Assembly (NCBI GenBank): GCA_963965975.1
Contig: OZ014411.1
Span: 10,795,501 to 10,859,500 of the forward strand
DNA from: Xestospongia bergquistia
Taxonomy: Eukaryota; Porifera; Demospongiae; Haplosclerida; Petrosiidae
Length of the DNA: 64,000 nucleotides
Direction: 5' to 3'
Shown: one piece after another, positions 1-13,700 of the stretch
How the letters are laid out: each line of letters begins with the position of its first letter
How positions within the stretch are numbered: position 1 is the first letter of the stretch
Position numbers and translations under genes: made by a program
The notes under the pieces: generated by a model
Told to the model about the DNA's origin: nothing
The model's database searches: none
What the model saw: only the letters and a program-made list of their open reading frames with translations

Positions 1-1738
1 CATGTACACGATCTTGTTGAGGTACTTTTATGAAAGCACTCTCTGTAGCATTAAGTACTTCACTGACAGCAGCCATCAGATTCTGAGCATTGTCTGTCAC
101 CAATATAATAAATTCTTTATTTGTTTCAGGATCTGTAAAGTCACAGAGAATAAACAAGGTAGTGAAAGTACATATATAATACTACATATAAAGTACATTT
201 ATGCACATAATATATACATGTAGTATAATCTGTGGATAAAAGGTATATTATAATAAAATAATCTACATTTTATATAATAAAATAATATAGCAAAAACTAT
301 CAATTTAGCTGTTTATGAATTATAGCAACTAATACCACCAGTTTATAGCTTACCATTTCCTTCTTGTTTAGCATGTGCACCAACATTAATTTTGAGTTGT
401 ATAGCAGTGTTTGGAATACCTTCAAGAACTTTTGACAGAGTCTGTAAAGGATATAAAACAATATTTTAATGTAAAGAAAAATCAGGTGTGAAAAAATTAC
501 AGAAATCCATTAATTCATATAAGAAGTGTTACTAAAGTAAGACAAGATCTTGCAGCAGTTTTTGAAATGACGTTAGTTTGTTTGAAATTGTCATGTTACC
601 TTTGCATAAGGACTTGCTAATTAGTTAGAAAAATGTAGACATCTAAAATTGTATGAAGACTTCTTCTCTTTATGCAAACGATGCAGATGGTAGATGGTGT
701 TAAAAATAGAGGTGTGGCATTTTGCAGTTTAAACTTAATTGGCAGTGACAGCCACAGTCAAGTGGAAGCTTTAGGACTCTGTTTCTTTGCTAATTTTAAT
801 GTTCAATGTTTACTAAACCTATAATGTCAGTAGTCTTATGACAGCAAGATCTCTTTCTCTATATATCTACTTACTGCTGTAACTGTTGGCAAAGAAGGCT
901 GTCAAAGTAAGTAAAATTTTCCATAAGTTAAAAAGGAAACATTTTAAGGAGAAGTCCCACATTGAATATGTAGATATTTGTATTTGTATTCAGTATTACA
1001 TTATTAGTACTTTTATTGGATCAAACATTTGTTCCGTATTCTTTGTGCTTTTTTGAAAGGTCTCTCCTGCAAACTTTTTAAGCTTTGTCTTCTGTTGACA
1101 GCCTTTTATCATTCATAGTGCACAGCCAGCTAACAGACATATAGACACACACAAAAACCAAGTACTGTAATCTTCATCCATGCAGTGAGTAGCAAGGGTT
1201 AATTACAGTCTTATCTGTTACACAAGTAACCATTAAATGATACTGTGTGTATAAATACTTTTGTTATTAAACTCTCTATAACTCACATTTTTCAGTTGTG
1301 TATCTGTACAGTGTTCAGCAACTTGTTTAGCTATTCTAACAACCTCATTGCTGTCTTTAACAATAAGACTGACTGTCTGGATAAAATCATCTTTAGAATT
1401 GACATCACTATCTTCACCTCTATATATAAAAGAAAGATTATAATTATTGTCAAACTGAATGTAATAAATACATTAGTATATTACTCAGGGTATAGTATTA
1501 GTTTTAGTGCTAAATTACAAACTATTAATTACAGTTATAAATATTTGCATTTGTGATGCTTAATTCTATGAACATTAAATAAACCACAAAGTGAAATATA
1601 TACATTTCATTCTAACACTTACTGGGCAAACTTGGACATATGCATCATCAGTCTGACCATGTGTTTAGTAGCTACTATCATATCATTATCTTTCTCCTCC
1701 CATTGTTCAGCATGTTTATAAAGATGATGAGCAGCAAA
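1..1738 (-). CDS. Gene A exons for the vinculin/alpha-catenin-type tail
   Basis: Four exons: 1623-1738, 1287-1419, 354-441 and 132 to beyond position 1, joined in phases 0, 2, 0 and 1. The product holds QWEEKDNDMIVATKHM, VRIAKQVAEHCTD, GIPNTAIQLKIN, and NAQNLMAAV followed by SAFIKV. From memory, the vinculin tail has QWSSKGNDIIAAAKRM, VAKQCTD, RIPTISTQLKI, NAQNLMQSV and ASIKI in the same order and spacing, so this is the helical-bundle tail, not a chance match. In vinculin this bundle binds F-actin, phosphoinositides and the vinculin head; no head domain is present here. The window edge removes the last few codons; in paralog B they read VHFTGLNWD followed by a stop, resembling the GFTLRW arm near the vinculin C-terminus. 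Confidence 0.82.
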
Positions 1739-4700
1739 CTAAAAGATAGATACATTCATCATATTATTACACATATTCTCATATATTATAATTTAGGGTA
1801 TAGTAGCTTTTAAGAGCTGAGCATTGATTGGTTGATATGATCAGCCCATATTTTGTAAAGTATTTAAAAAATATATATATATTTAGCAGAATTTTATATT
1901 ACAATTATTATTTCGTTGTCAGTAGACTAAGCCAATAATAATAATAAGCGTACAATCTTATTTTTATTAAATTCAAATATATACATCATCACCAATCTTC
2001 ATGAGAACAACCACTTGTACTACAATATATAAGAGTTTATTAAATCACATAATGTTACAGCAATAAATCATAATAACATGTTAACTTACTCCAATAGGAT
2101 TGGATGACTGTAAGGGAGCTTCTTGTTCCATTTCATCTACCTCCACAAAACAACAATATAAATTAATATTTAAATTCTTTCAAATCACATTATGGAATTT
2201 ATGGTATGAAATTCGTCTATTTACTGTATACCTATCTTTTAGTCTTTTTCTTATTTAACATTATAGCTATATTGTTATACCTTTTATCTCAGTAGGTTTT
2301 GGTGAAATAGGAGGTAGAGAATTATAAGTGGTAATCACTTGACCTAGAATAACACAAGAACAATTGTTAAATAAAATTTAGTTGTTTTATTGCCAAACAT
2401 GCACAGCTTGACAGGTCATCTTATAATCATTGTAGACAACATGGTATCTGTATATAATTACATTAATTTAATTTGTTTGTATTGTAGACTATTGCTATAT
2501 GTGGCAATAGAAAGTGATCTATACTTTAACTGCCAATACATACAGCAACTAATGAATTTAATTAACTCTAACCATGAGTATTACAATGATAAGTATGTTG
2601 AAGAAGCTTCTTAATAGCTTGCTTCTTTGCCTATATTTATAGTATTCTATAACTACAGTATTTCATAGACACTACTGTTAATAATACAATCTGTGTAGCT
2701 CTAGTCAGTGTTTTACTATAATGTCAGGATCTTCCAAACAATTCTAGGATGATTTTTTCAATTACAATCATTATAATTTACCATGTGGATCAGAAGGAAG
2801 ATATTCATTCATGATGTCAGGTCTTGCTAAAAATTTACGTATCTCATCAGCTACTCTCTTTTCTTCAACTGGAGGTTTATCTGTGACAGTGATGATCATT
2901 CTCCAAGATACTTCACATGTTTTCCTATCTATCCAAACTTGAAGAACTTCAGAGAGGTTCATAGTGTTAGCATATGACACATTGCATTGAGCAAGCTTTA
3001 TGGACATTATATCGTCATGTTGCACTTCCAGTTGTTGACCAATAATTTCCCAAATATGCCTAATTGGGTGCAGTAGTTCCATCAGGTGTTTTTTCTTAGG
3101 CTCTTTACCTAATAAGGAAGGAAAAGTTGCTATCATAATATATAGAAAAAGTTGTTAATTAACATAACAATTCCTCAGGAATCTCTTTTTGAGACAAGGA
3201 ATCTATGTGTTCAGAGAAATAAGGAGTAGAAGACTCAATTATTTTGTCTATATGATAGCAAAAATAAATTCATTACAAATAAGTATTTTTATAAATCATA
3301 CCTGCGTTGCCTTCCACTGATTGTAATTGATAACTAGTTATAATTAATCTATTTTCATCTCTCATTCCCTTAAATGTGAGCTCTAAATCTGTGAGCTCTT
3401 TCTGCTCAACTTTAAGTGTGACCTCAAAATAAAAGTGAAGTAGAGCATTGTCTGGCTGACTTTTATCAACATCTTCCTTTGTGACCTTATTAAAAATATT
3501 AATCATAGCAATAAAACAAAATTTTTAGATTTTACTTGACAGGGCATTCTGAGTGGCTTGATGTCATAGTAATCATTATCTAGTAAACATGTCAATTTAT
3601 TGACCTTTGGATCAAAGTAGAAAGAGAATTGTTGTAACCGATTCCAATTGTCAAAAAATTTCTCTGTGTTCACTCTCTAGAACAGAAGAATAGTACACAT
3701 AACATATTATAAGATGATAATTGTGTAAAGACAGTAAATTTTAGTTACTATTTTCAAATTTCATATGATTACTTAACTGACTGACTACTACCTTAAGAAA
3801 AGGTCCAAGGTTCTTTGTAATCACTGCTTGGATTGCCCAATTGAAATTTGAGTTGTGCTTAAAGAAGAGTGTCATAGCATAGCTACAAGATGGTTGTGGA
3901 CAAAAATCAGGCCTTTCATTTTCTTTTTTGACAGCACCAAACACACCAAAATCAGTAGTTTTTACAACACCAGAATTGTCATAAGGTTTGAACTCTTGAT
4001 CGATACTAGCAGACACAAGTTCAAACTTGTAAGGTGGTGGTCCTTTAGCTTTTATAAAAGCAAGCTGTTGACTGTCTTCCTGTGACCTTAGTTCAACATT
4101 ATGTTGGAGATGAAGTTCAATAGGTCTGGAGAATTTTCCTGTTGTTTTAATATTATAGAAACAGCTAACAGGCTGAACATCAGGAGGGAGAATGATCTCT
4201 GACTTCTCTAGTGCAACTACTTTAACTTCAGTTGTGACTTTTTTCCCTACTTCCACTGATGAAGGCGGAATGACAAACTTGACTCCATAGTCTGGTTTCT
4301 CAAAAACTTGCTCTTCATTGAGATATTCAATATTCCATATAGACACATCTTCTAAAACTAAATAACAAAACAAACAAGTAAGAGTATTATAGAGTTGTTG
4401 TTTAATACCTTACCTCGTTTTGGATTGTACTTAGAGAAAAGTCTGACAATTTCATCCTTGCTTTTGCCATGATATTCATCTAATGGAGTGTTACCCTCAG
4501 TATTTTTAATAGTTATATCTGCTCCTTGAGATAGCAAGAATCGTATAACATCTATATGACCTTCTTGGCAAGCAATATGCAATGCACTATTACAATCCTG
4601 TGCAAAAGTAGATTATCACGATAACAAGTGACAAACTATCCTTGTTACAAATATTAGTTAGTAGGGATGGCAATTGCACCATCCCTAAACAATAGGCATA

Positions 4701-7700
4701 AAATGCAACAATATATTACTGGTAACATTTGAGTGATTTAGATAGTTGGTGAATATCCTAAGTTGTTTGTGCCAACTTGCAGGGATGATACAATTGTCAT
4801 CCCTACTATCTTGTTGGCATTCTTTGTATTGGACTGATATTACCCATCCCTACATCTATTTCATTCTTTAGAAAATGCTTTTTTACTTATTTGTTTGCTT
4901 AACGTTTTTAAAAACCAAGTGTCTTTAAATAAATTTTTCTTAATGTCATGAATAGAACCATTCTCGCTAAGGTTTGTTATCTCTCTTCACATCCTTCATT
5001 GGTTAACAATTCACTTTATTCTTTTATATTTCTTTATTTACTTTATTTTATTTATCAAGTAATATAAGAACTTATTCACAAGGACTATACATACTGGTCG
5101 TCCTTCATTGTGACATAGAGAAATATCTCCTTAAAGCAGCAATACAAATTAAAATATAAGTATATATTTATAATATACGTCTTCTATGTTATAATACATG
5201 ACTTAAGCAAACAAAAGAATAGAAATGTAGTATATCAAAAAAACCTATATATCTAGCAATAATCAAAAGTCATGTTCTGGATGTTACCACTAACTACAAA
5301 TACCCTTAGCTGGTAGCCAATAAGAGATAGCTAAACCAATCTATAAAACATCTGTTTCTGACAAATTAAAAGAGTCAGTCAAAGATCAAAAATCTATTCC
5401 TTAGGCAATACTGGATAACTGTTATTACCTTAACAATAATTTGAATAAATTTCATATGCTTTTAGTAATTTACAGTACAAAAGGAGATTTTAACAATAAA
5501 CACAATAGGTTAAAAATAATGACGCTCATGCTTTATAAAATAACATACACAGATCAATACTTACTGCATCAACAAGGTCTAGATTGGCTCCTCTCTGTGC
5601 TAGTATTAAAATAACATCTTGGTGTCCCTTTTTTGCAGCTAACATAACTGGAGTCAATCTATCCTAAATTAGTTAAATGTACTATTACAAGACTACTACA
5701 TGAATTCATCATCAGTATTCATCAAGTTAATACTTAAATCACAGTCTTTTGGTTGTTTAACACATTTCAGAGCATTATCTTCTGTATGCAATAGTCTTGA
5801 CTTACATAAACTGTTGATTTGTTTATTGCAAACATAGAATTTTAACTGTTTGTTATAATAAATATATTGATTTCTAGAAAATTTATATATAATATAGAAA
5901 TTTTAACCAAATTAATTTTTATAACAATGAAAAGCTTAGTCTTGGAAAAAGGATATAATAACTTATACACCTCACTTGGAGGTATAAGTTATATATTAAC
6001 CTGAAACAGAGCAATCTGATTGGTCAATTAATGCATAGCGTGGCATAAGTCTAGTTACTATCTGCTTACACAGTTTAATAATTAGAGTAAAACACACTCA
6101 TTCTCATGATATGGATTACCTTAGTAACAACATTGATATCAGCATTATGGTTGAGTAATATTTCTACAATATCAGCATATCCTTCATTACTTGCTTCATG
6201 AAGAGCTGCCCATCCATCCTATTATAATATCAAAAAATTAACTATCAATAAATCAAATAACCAAATAATAAAAATATACACAGACACAATAAAAATATCA
6301 AGCCTGCAAGAATCGACTACTTAGGCAATACTAGATAATTGTTATTACCTCAACAATAACTTGAATACATTTCACAAGTACTTAGTAATTTCAATTAAAA
6401 AGGACACTTAAATAGTGAACAAAGTAGGCACATAATGATGCTCAGGCTTCATAATATAACATATGCTCATGAACACTTACTGCATTAACGAGGTTTAGAT
6501 TAGCTCCTCTCTGTGCTAGTATCAAAATCACATCTTTGCATCCCATTTTTGTAGCTAACATAACTGAAGTATCACCATTCTAAATAAATTATAATAACTA
6601 TATTAATGTGAACCAAGAAAATATATTATAACGATTGTGAATTATCTCTACTAACATTGTTGTACACTATGAGTATACTAGTACATTACTATATAGACAA
6701 AATTATATGCAGTTAAAAAATAAATTCACTTGAAATGATTTATTTATTACAAACATAGAATTTTAACTGTTCGTTATACTAAATATACTGACTTCTAAAA
6801 AAATTATTTATAATGTAGTCATTTTAGCCAAATTGATTGGTATAACATTGGGAAGCATAGCTTCAGAAAAAAGAATATAATAACTTATACAACTCTCTTG
6901 GAGGTGTGTAAGTTATATATTCACTTAAAACGAAGCAATCTGATTGGTCAATTAAGGCATATATAGCATGGTATAAGTCTAGTTACTCTCTGTTTTACAC
7001 AGTTTATGGTTAAAACAGATCTGAATTACCTTAGTAACAACATTGATATTAGCATTATGGTTGAGTAATATTTCTATAACATCTGTATGTCCGAAAATAC
7101 TTGCATTATGAAGTGCCACACATCCATTCTATTGTAATAACGAAAAATCATTAACTGTTAAATTAGATGACTAAATAGTAAGAAAATAGTAAAGACATAC
7201 ATAAACAGAATAAAAGTATCAAACCTGCAAGAATACTTTGCTTAGACAATAATGTGAAATTAATATTATCTTAACAATAATTTGGATACATTTTGCAAGC
7301 TCATAGTAATTTAGAGTACATAGGAAATTTTAATAGTACACAGGGTAGGTTAAAAATAGTGTCGCTCAGACTTTATAAAATAACATATATGTATAAATAC
7401 TTACTGCGTCAACAAAGTCTAGATTGGCTCCTCTCTTTGTTAAAATTAAAATTACATCTTCAAGTCCCTTTTCTACAGCTAACATAACTGGGGTCAATCC
7501 CTCCTACATACGTTAAATATACCATTGCAAGACAACAACAAAAATTCATCATCAGTATTCATCAAGTTATTACTTAAATCTCAGTCTTTGATTGTTTAAC
7601 ACATTTAAGAGCATTATCTTCCGTATGCAATAGTCTTGGCTTACATTAACTGTTGACTTATTTATTATAAACATAGAATTTTAACTGTTTGTTACAATAA

Positions 7701-10700
7701 ATATATTGATTTTTAAAAACTTTATGTATAATGGAGTAATTTTAGCCAAACTAATTGCTAGAATATTGGAAAGCATAGCTTCAGAAAAAAGAATATAATA
7801 ACTTATACACCTCTCTTGGAGGTATAACTTAAATGTATTAAAATTGAAATAAAGAAATCTGATTGGACAATTAATTCTTAGCATGGTACAAATCTATTTA
7901 CTATTGATTTACAAAGTTTAAAGATTAGAGTAAAACACACTCATTCTCATGATATGAATTACCTTAGTAACAACGTTGATATCAGCATTATGGTTGAGTA
8001 ATATTTCTACAATATCAGCATGTCCTTCATTACTTGCATCATGAAGAGTTGCCCATCCTTCCTGTTATAACACATGATATAATACATGCTAATGAACACT
8101 TACTGCATTAACAAGGTCTAAATTAGCTCCTCTCTGTGCTAGTATTAAAGTCACATCTTTGCGTCCCATTTTTGCAGCTAACATAACTGAAGTATTACCA
8201 TTCTAAATAAATTATAATTAATGTGAAACAAGAGAATGTATTATAATGTTTGTTAATTATCTCTACTGACTCTGTTGTACACTATGAGCACACTAGTACA
8301 TTACTAATTTAGAAAAATTATATCTAGTTAAAAAAGTATCAAATGTACATATCATCAATACAAATATACAAGACAACTACTATAATTTGTCATCAGCATT
8401 CATCAAGTTAATATTTAAATCTTAATCCCAACTGTTTTCAACATCAACGTTTTCAACATTTTCAACATTTCCAAAAGCATTATATTCACTATTCAAACGT
8501 CTTGGCTTGCATAAACTGTTGATTTATTTATTACAAACTTAACTGTTTGTTACAATAAAAACATTGATTTCTAGAAAAGTTATATAATAGTTATAGTAAT
8601 TTTAGCCAAATTGATTTTTATAAGACTGAAAAGGTTAGCCTCAGAAAAAAAGATATAATAACTTATACACCTCTCTTGGAGGTGTATAAGTTATATATTC
8701 ATTTGAAATGAAGGAAAATTGATTGGAAAATTAAGGCATAGCATTGTACAAGTCTAGATACTATCTGTGTAAACAGTTTAATAATTAGAGTAAAACATAC
8801 TCATTCTCATGATATGGATTACCTTAGTAACAACATTGATATCAGCATTATGGTTGAGTAATATTTCTACAATATCAGCATGTCCTTCGTTACTTGAGTA
8901 ATGAAGAGCTGTCCATTGATCCTATTGTAATAATAATCAAATCAATTAGACCAATAACAGAGTAACCAAATAGTAAAACATACATTTCACAAGCTCTTAG
9001 TAATTTAGAATACAACAAGATTTTAATAGTAAACAGAGTAGGTTCAAAATATTGACGTTCAGGCTTTGTAATATAGCATAAACAAATAAATACTTGCTGG
9101 ATTAACAAGGTCTTAGTAATTTCAATTAAAAAGAACACTTAAATAGTGAACAAGGTAGGCACATAATGATGCTCAGACTTCATAATATAACATATGTTCT
9201 TGAACACTTACTGCATTAACAAGGTTTAGATTAGCTCCTCTCTGCACTAGTATCAAAATCACATCTTTGCATCCCATTTTTGCAGCTAACATAACTGGAG
9301 TATCACCGTTCTAAATAAATTATAATAACAATATTAATGTGAACCAAGAAATATATTATAATGATTGTAAATTATCTCTACTAACACTGTTGTACACTAT
9401 GAGTACACTAGTACATTACTAAAATAGACAAAATTATATCTAGTTAAAAAGTATCAATGAAATCATCTACTCTTATTTTAAAGAAACTATCCTCAACAAC
9501 TTTTACTGTAATGGAGGTTTATAAGTTATATGAAATGGAACAATCTGATTGTAAAAATACAAGATTATCATTTTAATTCGTCATCAGCATTCATAAAGTT
9601 AATACTTAAATCTTAATCCCTGTTGTTTTAACATTTTCAAGAGCATTATATATATGCAATAGTTTTGGCTTACATAAACTGTTGATTTATTTATTGTAAA
9701 CATAAATTTTAACTCTGTTACAATAAAGATACATGTATGCTGATTTGTAGAAAATTTATATAATTATAATATAGTAATTTGAGCCAAATTGAATATGAAC
9801 ACGTAGCCTCAGAAGAAAGTATATAATAACTTATACACCTCTCTCAGAGGTGTATAAGTTACCTGAAATGGAGCAATCTGATTGGTCAATTAATGCATAG
9901 TATGGTACAAGTCTAGACACTATCTTTTTAAACAGTTTATGATTACAGTAAAACACACTCATTCTCATGATCTGAATTACCTTAGTAACAACATTGATAT
10001 CAGCATTATGGTTGAGTAATATTTCTACAACATCTGTATGTCCAAAAATACTTGCATTATGAAGAGCCATACATCCATTCTATTGTAGTAACAAAAAATT
10101 ATCAACTGTTAAATTAGACAACTAAACTGAATAAAAAACTAAAATATACACAGACAGAATGAAAATATCCAGCCTGCAAGATTCCATTGCTTAAGCAATA
10201 GTAGATAATTAATGTTACCTTAACAATAGTTTGAATACATTTACAAGTACTTAGTAATTTAGACCACAAAGGAAACTTTAATATTAAACAAGGTAGGCTC
10301 ATAATGATGCTCAGGCTTTAAAATATACAATATGCTAATGAACATTTGCTGTATTAACAAGGTTTAGAGTAAAATACATTCATTCTCATGATATGAATTA
10401 CCTTAGTAGCAATATTGATATCAGCATTATGGTTGAGTAGTATTTCTACAACATCAGCATGTCCTAAAAAGCTTGCATCATGAAGAGCTGCCCATCCATC
10501 CTATTGTAATAACGAATTTAGAAAATTTATATATAATTTAGTAATTTCAATAAAATTGATTGTTATAACATTGGAAAACATAACTTCAGAAAAAAGTCTA
10601 TAATATCTTATACACACTTTAGGAGGTGTATCAATTGTATATTCATCTGAAATGCAGCAATCTCATTGGTCAATTAAGGATTAGCATATTACTAGTCTAG

Positions 10701-13700
10701 TTACTATCTAAATACATAGTTTAAAGCTTAGAGTAAACAGTAATTCTCATGATATGAATTACCTTAGTAATAATATTGATATCAGCATTATGGTTGAGTA
10801 ATATTTCTACAATATCAACGTGTCCTTCATTACTTGCATAATGAAGAGCTGCCCGTCCATCCTATTGTATTATCAAACAAATCAATTATCAAATTAGATC
10901 AATAACAAAGTAAACCAAAAGTTAAAACATACACAGACACAATAAAAATATCAAGACTGCAAGAATCCATTGCCCTTGGCAATACTAGATAATACTTATT
11001 AGCTTAACAATAATTTCAATACATTTCACAAACATATAATAATTTAGAGTACAAAAGAGATTTTAATAGTAAACAGAATAAGTTAAAAATAATGATGCTC
11101 AGATTTTATAAAATAACATATACACATCAATACTTACTGCATCAACAAGGTCTAGATTGGCTCCTCTCTGTGCTAGTATTAAAATAACATCTTGGTGTCC
11201 AATTTTCGCAGCTAACATAACTGGAGTCAATCCATCCTAAATATGTTAAATGTACAATTACAAGACTACCAGAAATGGAGCAATCTGATTTGTCAATTAA
11301 TGTATAGTATCATATATGTCTAGTTATTATCTCTATACACAGTTTAATAATTAAAGTAAAACACTCATTATCATGATATGAATTACCTTAGTAACAACAT
11401 TGATATCAGCATTATGGTTGAGTAATATTTGTACAATATCAGCGTGTCCTTCCTTACTTGCATTATGAAGCGCGGCCCATCCATCCTATTATAATATCAA
11501 AAAATCAACTATCAAAAACAAAGTAAATAAATAGTAGAAACATACACTGACTATATCAAGCCTACAAGAATCCATTACTTATGCGATACTGGATAATTAT
11601 TGTTACCTTAACAATAATTTGAATGGATTTCATAAGTACTTAGCAACTTAGATTACAAAGGACATTTAAATACTAAGCAAGGTAGGTTAATAATGATGCT
11701 CAGGCTTTATAATATAACATACACTTATGAACACTTACTGCATTAATTAGGTCTAGATTAGCTCCTCTTTGTGCTAGTATCAAAATCACATCTTTGCATC
11801 CCATTTTTGAAGCTAACATAACTGGTGTATCACCACTCTAAATAAATTATAATAATCATATTAATGTGAAAGAAGAAAATATATAATAATGATTGTAAAT
11901 TATCTCTACTAACACTGTTGTACACTATGAGTACACTAGTACATTACTAATATAGACAAAATTAAATCTAGTAAAAAAAGTATCAATCAAATCAACTACT
12001 CTTATTTTAAAGAACTACTCTCAACAACTTTTACTGTAATGTTATCAATACAAACAAAGACCTCCATTTTAATTTGTCATCAGCATTCATCAAGTTAATA
12101 CTTAAATATTAATCCCAGTTGGTTAAAGATTTCCAAGAGCATTATATTTTCTATTCAATAGTCTTGGCTTACAAAAACTAATGGTTTATTTATTACATTT
12201 CTAAATTTTAACTGCTTGTGATATTAAGTATGCTGATTTGTAGAAAATTTATATACAATATAATAATTTTAGTAATTGTTAGAATATTGGAAAGCATAAC
12301 CTCAAAAATAATTTATAAACCTCTCTTTGAGGTGTAAAGTTATATATGCATTTGAAAATGAAGAAATCTGATTGGTCAAAGGCATAGCATGGTACAAGTC
12401 TAGTTACTATCTGTTTGCACAGTTAAGATTAGAGTAAAACATACTCATTCTCATGATCTAAATTACCTTAGTCACTACATTGATATTAGCATTATGGTTG
12501 AGTAATATTTGTATAACATCAGAATGTCCTAAAAAACTTGCATCGTGAAGAGCCACACACCCATCCTATTGTAATAACAAAAAAATAAATTATCAAAGTA
12601 GACTATTTACAGAATATACCAGTAGAAAAAAATAAACAGAATCCAAAAAAAACATGAAGCCTGCTAGAATTTATTGCTAAGGCTGTACTGGATAATAAAT
12701 AAATTATAATAATAATATTAATGTGAACCAAAAGAATTGTACATTACAATTGTAAATTATCTCAACTAACACTGTTGTCATAAATATATTACATGAGTAC
12801 ACTAGTACATTACTAATATAGATAACATTAAATATACTCAAAAGCGTATCAATCATCAATTACTCTTACATTAAACAATCTACTCTCAACAACTTTAACT
12901 GCTATGTAATCAATACAAATAAAAGCTACCACTGTAATTAGTCATCAGAATTCATCAAGTTTACAGTTAAATCTCATTCTTTGCTTTTTAAATGCATTAT
13001 CTTCTGTATACAATAGTCTTAAGTTACACAAACTATTGATTTATTTATTAAAATATCAACTGCTTATTACAATAAATAATTATACTAATTTGCACAAAAT
13101 AAGAAAATTTATATAAAATAATAATTTCAGTCAAATTGATTGTTATAATATTGGAAAGCACAGCCTCATAAAAAATCTATAATAACTTATACACCTCTTT
13201 AGGAGGCGTATAAGTTATTTGTTCACCTAAAATGGAGCACTCTGATTTGTCAACTAAGGCTTAGCATGATACAAGTCTGGTTATTATCTGATTACACAGT
13301 TAAAGATTAGAATAAACACCTTCATTCTCATGATATGAATTACCTTAGTAACAACATTGATATCAGCATTATGGTTGAGTAATATTTCTACAATATCATC
13401 ATGTCCTTCGTTACTTGCATAATGAATAGCTGCCTGTCCCTTCTATTGTACAACAAACAAATCAACTATCAAATAAGATCAATAACAAAGTAAACCAAAT
13501 AATAAAAATATACAAAGACATAATAAAAATATCAAGCCTGCAAGAATCCATATCAGAGGAATACTGATTAATTATTATTACCTTAACAAAAATTTGAATA
13601 CATTTCACACATACTTGGTAATTTAGAGTACAAAAGAGATTTTAATAGTAAACAGAGTAGGTTAAAAACAATGACAATCATGCTTTATAAAATAATATAT

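Noticed and set aside
2137..2151. Gene A as a pseudogene because an acceptor AG reads TG
   Set aside because: An in-phase AG nine bases downstream restores the frame, and all other junctions and domains are intact.
1245..2614. Plus-strand frames at 1245-1556 and 2390-2614
   Set aside because: The first is antisense to the 1287-1419 exon of gene A; the second lies in an intron. Neither resembles a protein.
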